Below, one piece after another: positions 1 through 9,922 of a stretch of 48,584 nucleotides of DNA (the stretch's first letter is position 1; every line of letters begins with the position of its first letter). The DNA is taken from assembly GCA_014084085.1 (NCBI GenBank), contig NPFB01000052.1:155194-203777 (forward strand), read 5' to 3'. The position numbers and the translations under genes were made by a program. Under the pieces are notes generated by a model. It worked only from the letters and a program-made list of their open reading frames with translations, was not told the origin of the DNA and searched no databases. Source of the DNA: Hondaea fermentalgiana. Taxonomy: Eukaryota > Sar > Bigyra > Thraustochytrida > Thraustochytriidae.

Positions 1-64
1 GGGCGGAGGGGCGGCGAGCGCCGCCGTTGGCACGATCTCGCACCCCGGGGCCGCGGAGGCCAGC

Positions 65-1189
65 ATGGAGGCCGCGCTGGAGGGCGGCCTGGGGGCGCAG
101 CGCGTCAAGATGGGCGCAGGGGACAAGACGGAGGGCTTCGCGTTCCAGACGAGCGTCGTGAAGCGCATCGTGCTGGCGCTCGCGCTCGTCGGCCTCGTCA
201 TGGCCGGGGGCATGGCCTGGACCTACAGGGACGCCATCCAGCACAAGTACGAGCTCTACACGGAGCGCCGCGAGGCGCTGCGGGACCAGGCCAAGAACGA
301 GGCCAGCAAAATCGCCTCCACGCTGCAGCTTGAGGCCGCGCTCTCCATGCAAATCGAGTCAAAAGAAGAGGTCATCCGGCTCCTCCGCCGCGTCAAAGGC
401 TTCACATCCACCAAAATCGCCGACGCGCTCGAGCAGATCAGCGACGAGACCGAGCGCAAAAAGGTCGCCATCACGCTCTCCAAGATCGAGCGCTTCATCG
501 ACAGCGAACGCGAAGACTACGTCAAAGAGTACGAACAGATCGCCGAGCGCAAACGCAACAAGATGAAGCAGTTGCACAAGTCGCAGACCTCGGCGCTGCA
601 GAAACTTCTCACACGCGTCACCGACGTCCGCCTCGAGGCACTCGAGGAGATGCTCGAGGACCTCTTCGAGCGCATGGACGACTCCATCGAGGTCAAACTC
701 CCGCAAACAAAGTGGTCCGAGCTCGAGACCCTCGTCGACTCCCTGTACCAGGAACACGTTTCTCTTAACGAGGGCATTGAACAATTTGAAGCCAAGTTCA
801 GGCCGTTCTTTGAAAACCCTGGCTTGCCGCAGGAGCTCTACAACCAGATTCACACGGCAAAGAGCGACGGTGATCTCGCTGATGTTCTCGACGATATCCT
901 CGAGGGCGTCCAGTTTTACAACGGCCGCGATCAGCTCAAGGACATCCGCGAAGCCTGGACGGCCGCGCGCGAAAAAGCTGACAACCCCAAGCTCACCAGC
1001 AAGGAGTCTGCCCGCGCGGAAGAAGCCTACATTAAATCCACCGTAAATGCTGTCATCGCTGTCCAAGAGCTGGTCAACGAGGGCAAGGTGCCCGAGGACT
1101 TTCTTGACTTTGACGCCATTGATCTCGAAGACGATGACGACGATGACGAAGATGACGATGAAGACGATGATGAAAAAAATGAAAAGTAG
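65..1189 (+). CDS. Membrane-anchored coiled-coil protein with acidic tail, family unknown; 5' end possibly outside window
   Basis: I do not recognise the family. From the ATG at 65 the product is 374 residues. One hydrophobic segment (about residues 33-54) follows a short N-terminal region. Residues 60-190 are rich in E, K, R and L and look like a long charged coiled coil. The C-terminus ends in a run of Asp/Glu (about 355-374). The layout suggests a single-pass protein with a helical domain on one side of a membrane; which membrane is not shown. The frame is open leftwards from 65 to base 2 with no stop, so the true start may lie upstream or in an upstream exon. Codon use resembles the neighbouring genes. 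Confidence is high that this is coding and low for function. Confidence 0.75.
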   Translation: MEAALEGGLGAQRVKMGAGDKTEGFAFQTSVVKRIVLALALVGLVMAGGMAWTYRDAIQHKYELYTERREALRDQAKNEASKIASTLQLEAALSMQIESKEEVIRLLRRVKGFTSTKIADALEQISDETERKKVAITLSKIERFIDSEREDYVKEYEQIAERKRNKMKQLHKSQTSALQKLLTRVTDVRLEALEEMLEDLFERMDDSIEVKLPQTKWSELETLVDSLYQEHVSLNEGIEQFEAKFRPFFENPGLPQELYNQIHTAKSDGDLADVLDDILEGVQFYNGRDQLKDIREAWTAAREKADNPKLTSKESARAEEAYIKSTVNAVIAVQELVNEGKVPEDFLDFDAIDLEDDDDDDEDDDEDDDEKNEK

Positions 1190-1834
1190 GCTTACGCTAA
1201 ATTTACTTTTTGTTCTTAAACCCTCATGACTCGACGAGAAGCGAGCTCGTTGCATTTTACAACAATCCTGTGCGCATATGCGCTCTTGTGTGCGCTCGTG
1301 CGGGCAGACAATGAAATCGGCCTTGGCATGAACAACGGCGATGAAACAGTCTCAGGTGCGGCTGCAGGCACCTTGAAGAAGAAGACGCGTCACCAAAAAC
1401 GAGGTCGATCTTCGATAATATCGAGGACGTGCCGGCGGGCGCGAAAGCGGGCGGGGGTGCAGGAATCATCTTGATTGATACCATCGAGTCTTGCTGTAGA
1501 CGCTCACTCACTGCCAGCCAGTGCCACCGGCTTCTCGTTCCAATCAACAAAGGAACATGAGTTCTCCTTTCTCTCAGCATCATCAGCGTTGCGCCCCCAA
1601 GCTTGCAATCCTTTTGGGTTGATGCTGGAAGATCCGAAATGGGGTGGCAAAACCGGATCCATTTGCGCGAGCGTCCCTCGCCGCGCGCGCGCACCAACGC
1701 ACGTACGCACGCACCAAAGCACGCACGCACGCAAGTAGCACGAGAGCGCAGTGCAGGTGAAGAAGAAGAAGAAGAAGAAGAAGGAGGAGGGGACAGCCGA
1801 AAGCGGCCGCAGGAGGAGCAAGCGAACGGGCGCC
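1190..1834. other. Intergenic, simple-sequence 5' region of the coronin gene
   Basis: No supportable gene. The stretch contains short CGCACGCA/CGTACGCA-type repeats (about 1693-1736) and a GAA/GAG purine tract (about 1757-1790) directly upstream of the coronin ATG. The purine tract is open in the coronin frame but has no in-frame ATG, so it is best read as 5' UTR or promoter. Confidence 0.5.
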
Positions 1835-4789
1835 ATGTCCAAGTTCGTGCGCGACTCGCAGCTGCGCAACCTGGCTGTCGACGGATACAGCGCAGACGAA
1901 AAGTTCGCAGAGCTGCAAGCAGGAGACGTCGCCACGCACGGCAACCTCTTGGCGGCCTCGCCCAGGTACCTGGCCTTCGTCGGGACAAGCAATGGGAGCA
2001 GCGCCATCTGCGCGCTCGATGTGAACGAACCTGGAAAATATCATGGCCTCAATCAGAGCTCGTGCCAACAAGGTGGCATCTATGACCTCGCGTTCGCGCC
2101 GCACGGCGTCGACCTCCTAGCCTCGGGTGCAGGCAACGGCTCCGTGGCGCTCTGGCGCGCGTCCGGAACCGGCCGAGATGTCACGCTTGATGCTGCTACG
2201 ACACTTGGCGCAACAAATGGAGCTAGGGCACACGCTGTCCGCTGGCATCCCTCTGCAGAGGCCGTGCTCGCGGTGGGACGCAATGCACCCTCGCTCGAGA
2301 TTTGGGATGCCAACGCTGAGTCCGAGCCCCTCGTCACCATCGAGACCGGCGGCAAGGTGCTCGACGCCGCCTGGTCGCCCACGGGGAGCTTTGTGGCAAG
2401 CCTTGTCGATGACAAGTCCATAAAACTCTTTGACCCGCGCCAGCAGGGCAGTTCGCCCACGGCCGCTGTTGAAAAAGCACACCTTGGCCCGCGGGCTTTG
2501 GGCAGAATCGTGAATGGAGGTGCTTCGGGACACAATGACCTCGAGCACATGTTGTACTCGACCGGGTTTAGCATGACGCGTGACCGCGAACTAGCTGTAT
2601 GGGACGCGCGCAAGCTGGACACCTGCCTCTCGCGCCAAAAGGTGGCCAGTGGGGGCACAGGCGTTCTCATTCCTGTCATGTCCCCGGATTTGCGCATCCT
2701 CTTTGTCATTGGCAAGGGCGAGACCTCGGTGCGCGCCTACGAGGCCACCAGCGCCAAGCCCTTCATGCATAGCCTGTCGCAGACCACGAACTCGTCCGAA
2801 CCCTTTATGGGTGTCGCCGCATTGCCGCCCGCAGCCTGCGACATCATGGGCTGCGAGGTCAACCGACTCTTCAAGCTGTCTTCATCCAGCATTGAGCCTA
2901 TCCGCGTTGAAGTACCGCGACGGAAGAAGTCGTTCTTCCACGAAGAACTCTTTCCCGATGCGGCCGATCTCGGCGCTGCGGCAATGACCGCTTCGGAATG
3001 GTGGTCCGAAGGAAAAGCTGTGGCGCAACCTATGGTTCCCGTGCGAGATATGCGCGCAAGCCTTGGCTTGGGTCGCGAGCGTGTCCTCGACGAGCGAAGC
3101 GACTTTGCTGCCGTTGGGGCCATTCTTGCCGCCGAGGAGGCATCTCGCGAGGAGGAGGAGGAGGAGGCACAGAAGGCGGCCAAGCAAGACGCCGAGCAAG
3201 CCTCTAAAGCTTCGACCTCGTACGAAGCCACGGAATTAGACAAGCGCATGAGCCGCCAGCGCGGATACGTACCCAAGTTCAAGTTCGCCAAGGGAACTCA
3301 GGCGAAACGGGAACGCACCGTCTACAATCTCACCGTGGGACCTCAGCCGGCCTTGGCCGTCGGAGCGCGCCGTTTTGCGGTCCCTTGGCACGGCGGTGGC
3401 GGACCTGTCTTTGTCGGAGACCTCGAGACAGCACTGGGCAAAATCGAAAAGCCGGAGCGCGTTCCAGTCCTCAACGGGCACACTCGGCCTGTTTTTTGCG
3501 TTGACCTGAGCCCGACCGATCCGGAGGATCGTATGCTTGCAACAGGTTCCGATGACTGCCACATTCGCGTGTGGCGTCTGCCAGAGGATGTTGCAGCTGA
3601 CCCAAGCGAGGCCTCGTCTGAGGATCTTGCCGCGCACCAGTCATCGGTGCGCCACACCGTCTTTCATCCATCGGTTGCCAACATTCTCGCCTCGGGGTCC
3701 CAGGATGCCACGGTGCGTGTTTGGGACGTCAACAAGGCGTCTTGCGTCCGCGTTGCACATACCGGCGACGAAATGATCACTTCCATTGCATGGAATTATC
3801 CTGGAAGTCTCCTGGCCAGCATGGACCGCGCAAACGCCTTGCGCGTCACGGATCCTCGCGCTCCCGACCAAGATGCGTCACCGCTCAGTACCAAGGCTCA
3901 CGCAGGGGCCAAGCCGTGCTTTGTCACCTGGCTGGGTGACTCACCGTACATTCTTTCCTCGGGATGCGCGCGCATGGGATTTCGAGAGTTCTCTGTCTGG
4001 GACGCGCGCAAAACGGGCGAGGCCCCGCTCAACACAACCAAGGTTGGCCAAGGCGCGACTGCGCTGGAGCCTCTCCTTGTCGAGGACAACGGTGTTGTTA
4101 TTCTCACCGGTCGCGGTGAGAATACCTTTCATGTGTACGAGATTGAGACCCTGACACGCGCCGTGGTCAAGCCAGAGCACTGCGGAAGCTCGCCTCTTAA
4201 GCCGCATCAATGCCAGGAGTTTCTTGCGCGTGGTGACCCCACCACAGCCGTCGCGCTCGCTCCGCGCCGCGTCTGTGACTTGGGAGGCGCTGAGTGGGCA
4301 CGCGTGCTGCGGCTGACGCCCAATTCTCTTGAGCCAGTATCCTTTACGATTCCCCGCGCTTCGGACTTGGCGTCTTACTTTGCCGACGATATTTACCCCG
4401 ACGCGAGGACAGGCGAGGCGGCATCCACAGACACTGAGGCCTGGCTTGCAGGACAGAACTTTGATCCCGTCCTCTCTTCGCTCAACACTTCTGGCGCCAA
4501 GACGTTTTCTTCGCGTGACCCCGAAGAGGCGCACGCATCACTGAAGCGTGCACAGGCTAACACACATCGCTTCAAGCAGCAAAAGGCCGAGGAGGACGCA
4601 CGGCAAAAGGCTCAGGATGATGTATTCAAGCGCATGCAGTTCATGGCCGTGCAGCACGAGGCTTACAATCCGAATCTCTCGAGCGGCAAGGCTGCTGTGC
4701 CGCAAGCTATCGCTCGCTCACTTGGTGTTGCCGTGGACGAAGAGCACATTGACACTGGCGACGTTGAAGACGACGAGTGGGATGACTAA
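1835..4789 (+). CDS. CORO7: Tandem coronin (coronin-7 / POD-1 class), actin regulator
   Basis: The protein has 984 residues from the ATG at 1835 (MSKFVRDSQLRNL, a typical coronin opening). It contains two consecutive coronin beta-propellers. The first spans about residues 1-410. The second spans about 525-930 and has clear WD repeats, for example NGHTRPVFCVDLSP, LATGSDDCHIRVWRLP and LASGSQDATVRVWDV. An E/A/K-rich linker at about 440-500 separates them. The duplicated architecture separates class III coronins (coronin-7, POD-1) from the usual 400-600 residue single-propeller forms. The extreme C-terminus ends DVEDDEWDD, an acidic motif with one Trp like the Arp2/3-binding A motif of WASP proteins. 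Family role: F-actin and Arp2/3 regulation and Golgi/endosomal trafficking. The frame extends upstream to 1751 only through a GTG, so 1835 is chosen. No intron is needed. Confidence 0.92.
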   Translation: MSKFVRDSQLRNLAVDGYSADEKFAELQAGDVATHGNLLAASPRYLAFVGTSNGSSAICALDVNEPGKYHGLNQSSCQQGGIYDLAFAPHGVDLLASGAGNGSVALWRASGTGRDVTLDAATTLGATNGARAHAVRWHPSAEAVLAVGRNAPSLEIWDANAESEPLVTIETGGKVLDAAWSPTGSFVASLVDDKSIKLFDPRQQGSSPTAAVEKAHLGPRALGRIVNGGASGHNDLEHMLYSTGFSMTRDRELAVWDARKLDTCLSRQKVASGGTGVLIPVMSPDLRILFVIGKGETSVRAYEATSAKPFMHSLSQTTNSSEPFMGVAALPPAACDIMGCEVNRLFKLSSSSIEPIRVEVPRRKKSFFHEELFPDAADLGAAAMTASEWWSEGKAVAQPMVPVRDMRASLGLGRERVLDERSDFAAVGAILAAEEASREEEEEEAQKAAKQDAEQASKASTSYEATELDKRMSRQRGYVPKFKFAKGTQAKRERTVYNLTVGPQPALAVGARRFAVPWHGGGGPVFVGDLETALGKIEKPERVPVLNGHTRPVFCVDLSPTDPEDRMLATGSDDCHIRVWRLPEDVAADPSEASSEDLAAHQSSVRHTVFHPSVANILASGSQDATVRVWDVNKASCVRVAHTGDEMITSIAWNYPGSLLASMDRANALRVTDPRAPDQDASPLSTKAHAGAKPCFVTWLGDSPYILSSGCARMGFREFSVWDARKTGEAPLNTTKVGQGATALEPLLVEDNGVVILTGRGENTFHVYEIETLTRAVVKPEHCGSSPLKPHQCQEFLARGDPTTAVALAPRRVCDLGGAEWARVLRLTPNSLEPVSFTIPRASDLASYFADDIYPDARTGEAASTDTEAWLAGQNFDPVLSSLNTSGAKTFSSRDPEEAHASLKRAQANTHRFKQQKAEEDARQKAQDDVFKRMQFMAVQHEAYNPNLSSGKAAVPQAIARSLGVAVDEEHIDTGDVEDDEWDD

Positions 4790-5574
4790 TACTGTACGAG
4801 TCTTGCAAGCCCTCTCCCCTCCTCTTCAATCTTTCTTTCCAAAGTAGAAGTCCTGATTGTAATCAAAAACATACTTCTTAACTTCTTATCCTTTACTCGC
4901 GTGTGCTCGGCACGAGCGCAATTGCAGCCCAGGTTCTTTTGTTTGGCACAGTCAGTAAATGACGAATGAAATTTATGGATTCAGATGGATTGCTAGTATG
5001 CCCAAGTACGCTAGGAATGCCTGGGGAATTTCGCTTCTGCTGAAATGAATTTATCGGATGGTGAAGATGGATATTTCTTCCCACCTTATATGTCGTCGCG
5101 AGGATGTAGTGAAGAGCTTGATGATCACAAATCTTTGGCCGTGCTAGTTCGTGCTCTGAGCGATGTTAGACTTACCTCAGTGTCTCGCGAACTAGTTGCT
5201 GCTGAGAATGATGGTTGTTGGCACAGCAAGTCTGCAGTAGACTCCCCATGGGTGCCAAGTTGACTTCGCCACTTCTGTGGCGCTGCTGCCTGCTCACGTC
5301 ATTTCCATTTCCGAAAAGAAATGGAGCAGTATTCACAAAGGGCATGTATGCTTGCTCTTGTGGTTGGGCGCGAAGGCGAAACCAAACACTCACAGTAGAT
5401 ATGTACGGAGTGCTTGGTGAATCTGTCGTCCCAAAAGAAAGAAACTTACGATGTGAAGGGAATGTTTTCGTCTGTATCGTGTCTGAAACGTTTCACAGAG
5501 AGAGAGAAAGATTTAAAGAGCACACATGTTCTAAATTCAGATTAGTAGAAGTCGATAGATGCGAGCACGCACAC
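4790..5574. other. Convergent intergenic spacer
   Basis: This spacer lies between the 3' ends of the coronin (+) and mutase (-) genes. It is lower in GC than the flanking genes and holds no ORF with recognisable protein features. An open frame of 72 codons (5045-5263, +) has no family resemblance. It presumably holds both 3' UTRs. Confidence 0.5.
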
Positions 5575-7944
5575 TTAAAAGCGGAAGAAGAGGCAATACC
5601 AGTTCTCGCGCAAGACGGCGCGGTGCATGCTGTTGCGGTCGGCACGCATCGCTGGAATGAAGTCATCGTACATGGTCGTCCGATGAATAGACAGCATGCG
5701 ACGAATGGCTGCGTCCGTGGCGACAAAGGCTTCAGGCGCCATGAATGGACAGGCCTGAGTCCGCTGCGAGTTGGGAAACAGCTTGGAGGCAATTTTACGC
5801 GCGCTCATGGGCTTGGAGCCAAAGGTGAGGCCGTCCTCGCGGAGCGGAAGCGCATGGAGAAGGTTCTCCTGCTGTGAGGGCAGAAGCGAGAACTTGGACG
5901 CCAGGGTCCAGCGTTCGGCAGAGGTGGGCATGGTCGCGATGCGAATGTCGTTTTTGAAGACGAGCGGCTGCGAGGCGCGCGTGCGCTTCTTGGCAAAAAG
6001 GTGCTCTGCCTGCAGCGTCAGCGCCCGAGGGATCTGCGCAATCGCATCCGAGGAGACGTCCGCGTCGAGAAAGACGTTTGCGTCACCAAAGGCAAACGAG
6101 TGCGCGGAAAAGTGCTCGAGCCAGTTGAGCTCGACATCGTTCGTGGAGGCGACATTGCGGATGAAGAGGCCCTTGCCCAGACGCGTGTCGTGCTGGCAGC
6201 CAGCCGAGGCGAGTGCTTCGTTGACCTGCGCGTCGATGATGCCGTCGCGACTGCGATCCATGTTGTACACAAAAATGACGTTCTTCATGGGCATCGACGC
6301 CGTGAGGCTCCAGGTGGGCAGCCTGCAGATGTCACTGAGAAACTTGAGGCCGGGCGAGTTGCGACGCACGGTGAGAACATAGTGCACAGTCATTTCGTTC
6401 TCGCTCGGGATGATCGCCTCGGCCAGGGCGGCGTCGAGACGCTTGCGGCCCTCGATCTTAACGTAGAGGTCGAGGGCATTCTGGATGGCGTCGTCCATGT
6501 TAAAGTACTTGTAGTTGGCCAGACGGCCGACAAAGTGAACATTGTGCTGCGTCTCCTCCGACTTGGCAAGCTCTCGGTACTGCTCAAAGTGCTCCTCGTT
6601 CTCCTTGGTGGGAAACGGATAATACGGTTCCGCGTCGTCGACAATGTCGGTCGAGTACTCGCGAATGAGGATGGAGGACTGCGAGTCCTGATGGTACATG
6701 TGCTTGTATTCGGCCGTGCGGGTGTGATTGCCATCGCGGAACTGAGGAAAGTTGACAACAAAGGCCGGCTGGCTCACGCTCGGCTCATCGCGGACAATGG
6801 TCTCAAACTTGATTGAGCGGTACTGGAGCGGCTTGAGCTTGGAGCCCTTGATGTTGCGAAAGTACTGGTCAATCTGTCCCGTGAAGAAGGTCTTTTCGAA
6901 CTTGAGCTTGGCGAAGCCGTGGAGCTTGAGGGACTCAAAGTAGTCTGTAGAGGTGAAGACGCGAATGTTCGGATGGTCAAGGGCCTCCTCGAACCAGCGC
7001 GTGTACCCGTCGGCGGGGAGGGCCTGGTGCTTGTCGTTGGGAAAGTAGCGATCGTCCCAGTCATTGCGGACGGGAATGCGCGAGAGGACGACGGGCCCGA
7101 GCTCTTCCGGGTAGACGTTCCACTGCTTCTTGGTGTACTCCTTGAAGAGCTTGTTGTAGAGGCGTTCTCCGACGCGACCCATGCCGACCTCGCGCGAGTT
7201 CTTGGCGGTGGATACATCGACCTCGCCGACGGGGCTGTTGCGGCGTTCGTGCGTCAGCCAGGCGTCCATCGCGTCCTCGCTGTAGATCTCTTCTCCGAGC
7301 AGAGCGTTGACGGTGTCAATGTTGACGGGGATGGGGACGAGCTTGCCGTCGACACGGCCCACGACGCGGTGCTCGTACGGTGTCCACTCGGAGAATCGAT
7401 GCACGTACTTCCAAACGTCTTCTTTGCCCGTGTGGAAGAGGTGAGCGCCATAGAGGTTGACGAGAATGTCGGTCTCCTCCTCGCGAAAGTCGAAGCAGTT
7501 GCCGCCAATGTGGGGTCGGCGCTCGATGATGAGGACCTTTTTGCCGTGCTTGCGCGCGTACAGGTCGGCAAGCACCGTGCCCGAGAGCCCGGCGCCGATA
7601 ATGAGGATATCGTAGTGGCCGAGGTCCTCGAGCTGCATGGCGAGGACGTTGGGAAAGTGATCCGAGGCGAGGTCGACGGTCTTTTCGTGCACGCTGTCAG
7701 TGCGCTGCATGAAGGGGATGAGGCTGGACATGGGTTCCTGGTTCGCCAGCTGCTGCGCGACAATCGCTTCCCTGTACGCAGGCGGCCGCAGCGAGGACAG
7801 CCTGCTGCCTGCGCCAACGCCGCCGCAGTTCGAGGTCAGGTCGAGTTGCGTCATCTCCACGGTCAGGAAGGCCATCCCCAGCAGGAGCAGCATGACCAGG
7901 ATGGCGCGGGGCTGCATCATCTCCTTGACCCCAAACCCCGCCAT
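5575..7944 (-). CDS. glf: UDP-galactopyranose mutase, membrane-anchored, with extra C-terminal domain
   Basis: The protein has 789 residues from the ATG at 7944; the frame is open to 8064 but only with a TTG. Residues 14-31 form one N-terminal transmembrane segment, suggesting a type II protein in the secretory pathway. Residues 111-505 are a bacterial-type flavoprotein UDP-galactopyranose mutase. Visible signatures are the FAD-binding DILIIGAGLSGTVLADLYA, the ERRPHIGGNCFD motif, NLYGAHLFHT and the late GRLANYKYFNMDDAIQNAL motif. This enzyme interconverts UDP-Galp and UDP-Galf, the donor for galactofuranose glycans. Residues 518-789 are not part of any normal mutase (usual length about 370-510). 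They contain VLTVRR...NVIFVYNMD and NVFLDAD, an outline reminiscent of DUF3431 glycosyltransferase-like proteins; that match is an inference. Members of the pathway are otherwise absent from this window. Confidence 0.9.
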   Translation of the reverse strand: MAGFGVKEMMQPRAILVMLLLLGMAFLTVEMTQLDLTSNCGGVGAGSRLSSLRPPAYREAIVAQQLANQEPMSSLIPFMQRTDSVHEKTVDLASDHFPNVLAMQLEDLGHYDILIIGAGLSGTVLADLYARKHGKKVLIIERRPHIGGNCFDFREEETDILVNLYGAHLFHTGKEDVWKYVHRFSEWTPYEHRVVGRVDGKLVPIPVNIDTVNALLGEEIYSEDAMDAWLTHERRNSPVGEVDVSTAKNSREVGMGRVGERLYNKLFKEYTKKQWNVYPEELGPVVLSRIPVRNDWDDRYFPNDKHQALPADGYTRWFEEALDHPNIRVFTSTDYFESLKLHGFAKLKFEKTFFTGQIDQYFRNIKGSKLKPLQYRSIKFETIVRDEPSVSQPAFVVNFPQFRDGNHTRTAEYKHMYHQDSQSSILIREYSTDIVDDAEPYYPFPTKENEEHFEQYRELAKSEETQHNVHFVGRLANYKYFNMDDAIQNALDLYVKIEGRKRLDAALAEAIIPSENEMTVHYVLTVRRNSPGLKFLSDICRLPTWSLTASMPMKNVIFVYNMDRSRDGIIDAQVNEALASAGCQHDTRLGKGLFIRNVASTNDVELNWLEHFSAHSFAFGDANVFLDADVSSDAIAQIPRALTLQAEHLFAKKRTRASQPLVFKNDIRIATMPTSAERWTLASKFSLLPSQQENLLHALPLREDGLTFGSKPMSARKIASKLFPNSQRTQACPFMAPEAFVATDAAIRRMLSIHRTTMYDDFIPAMRADRNSMHRAVLRENWYCLFFRF

Positions 7945-8502
7945 CGTGCCTCCTCCTGCCGCCCTCTTCTTCTTCTTCTCCGGCGTCCTCGCCTGCCTCG
8001 CGCCCACGGGCACAACGGAAGACGACGAGTCGGCAATCTTCCCTGTCTGCTCGACCGATCTCAACGTCCAAGCAAGACCGAGGCGCCCGAGGCCTCGACG
8101 CGCTGGCGAGCTCCGCGTCGACCGCGAGCGAGGGCTCCTGCGAGGCCTTCTGCAGCCGCTGCCCTGCGCTGCCGTTGCGCGTCTGCGTGGCGGTCGCGCG
8201 CTCTGGCCGGGCTCGCCTCGCGACTCCGGATTCGGGTTTGGGCTTGGCGGCGCGCCTCGCCCTTCCCCGCGCCAAGCGCAAGTGGGTTATGCGCCCGCGG
8301 CCACTTGCGCGATCGCCGCCGCCGCCGCCGCCACACAAGAATGCGCCCGCCGGGCCCACCCCCGATTCGAAGCAGAGGTTCCCCACGGTTCTATGGGGCG
8401 GTAGACATGGTCGAGGAAGCGGCCTGCTTGCGCTTGTAGCAGCGCGGCGCTGCGCAGGAGTCGCTTTCGTTGTCGCCGCCGCAAGTTGGTCGAAGAACGA
8501 TC

Positions 8503-8641
8503 GCCTGATCGATCTCCTGATCGATCGATCGAACGATCGAACGGACGGACGACCTGCCAAACTCGAGGTTCTCCGATGTCCTGATCGACGCGAAGCCCAT
8601 CTTCGCCTGGACAATCGATCATCCGATCGATCCATCGACGC
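8503..8641. repeat. GATC/ATCGATCG-rich low-complexity tract
   Basis: Dense overlapping GATCGATC, CGATCGAACG and ATCGATCC motifs give many short palindromes. This is simple sequence with no transposon ends seen. Confidence 0.6.
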
Positions 8642-9843
8642 ATAGACCTCGTTTGATCGGCGCTGCCGGCAACACCGACCCTCCCGGTCACTCCTTCCTG
8701 ATTTTCCCGCGCTCTAGCTCTTTTCTCGCTGCTGCTGCTGCTGACACTTGGTTCCTACTGCCAACTACCCTTCGCCGCCCAAGCTTTTCCCAAAAGGGGA
8801 CAGCGCCAGCTCGCCGTTGATCACCATCGATCGCCCGCGCCATCCCATCCCATCCCGTCCCATCCCCAAACCAGCTCACGCAGTATAAACGCCCAGCCGG
8901 ACGCAATCAAACCCGCCCAAGACGTCCTTCTTCTCCTCCTTCTCCTCCTCCTGCTCCTCCAGCCGCCCGAGGTCGCTCTGCTCGGCGCGACGGGGCTCGA
9001 GGCCTCGCTTGCGATTGGTGCGAGCGATTGGGCCTCCGCCTTTCTTCTGCTGCTGCACGGGATAAAGTAGTAGTAGTATAGCAGTCCTACCAAGTTCGCC
9101 AAGTCCTGGACGAACGTTGGAGGCTGTTATCGGCCCCGGCCGAACAGCTCGCCGCCTGCGCCGCGGTCGACGCGAGGGAGGGCGGCAGCAGCGCGGCCGC
9201 GCGGCTCGGCCCGCGCCGCGGCGTGCGATGGCCGCATGGCGGTCGTCCATTGCGGATGTCGGCCATGGCGGCGCGACCGAGACGTCTCGCGCAGCCGGCT
9301 GCAGGCAGGCAGGCGCCGCCGGACGCGTGGCGGGCGGGAGCGAGGCCCGCTCGGAGAGGCCTCGCCAGCTGCCGAGCACCGCCTGCTGCTGCTTTCGGTG
9401 CCGCCGATGCTCATTCAAGGCGGCCAGCTGGCTGGTGATACACGGTCTCGACGAGGGTCCACGACATGAATGACATCCCGTGGCACTGTGGCCCACCGTT
9501 GGACGTTGAGCACGGCGCCCGGGTCGCCGCACCGGTGCTCTGCCGTTGATGCGGAGCAGGTCTTGAGGAAGGAAGGCGCCGCGCCGACGAGAACGTGGCA
9601 GTGATGCGTAGAGTGAGGCGGCCAGCCCGTTCAGAGGACGAGTCGACGCTTCGGCCTCGGCTGCTAGCGATGCGGATGGCGAAGAGCAGAGCGAAGACCG
9701 TGGGGAAAGCGAGCGAGCAGACTTTGTCGAGCGTTTGGTTTTTTTGGTGTCATCCCACGTCTTTCTTGGGGGAGCGCGATCCGCTTGTGATTGGTCTACG
9801 AAGAAGTAGGCCCCGAGTTTTGTGGTTACTAACTATACAGTCG

Positions 9844-9922
9844 GGATGAAATGAGATGAGATGAGTTGAGTTAAGATGAGATGAGATGGGACGAAATGAG
9901 TCGAGTTGAGATGGGATGAGGA
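9844..9922. repeat. Pentanucleotide microsatellite (GATGA/GTTGA type)
   Basis: Roughly fifteen imperfect five-base units of GATGA, GTTGA and GATGG follow in tandem. A variable microsatellite is likely. Confidence 0.75.

Noticed and set aside
359..1255. 298-codon frame antisense to the first gene
   Set aside because: Hydrophobic Leu/Val-rich mirror of a charged coiled coil; no start context or domain.
1257..2104. Overlapping minus-strand frames over the coronin 5' end
   Set aside because: Driven by the purine tract and GC-rich repeats; they overlap the coronin coding sequence and show no family.
6919..8439. 506-codon plus-strand frame antisense to the mutase
   Set aside because: Overlaps the mutase coding region fully and becomes Arg/Pro-rich beyond it; it is a composition artefact.
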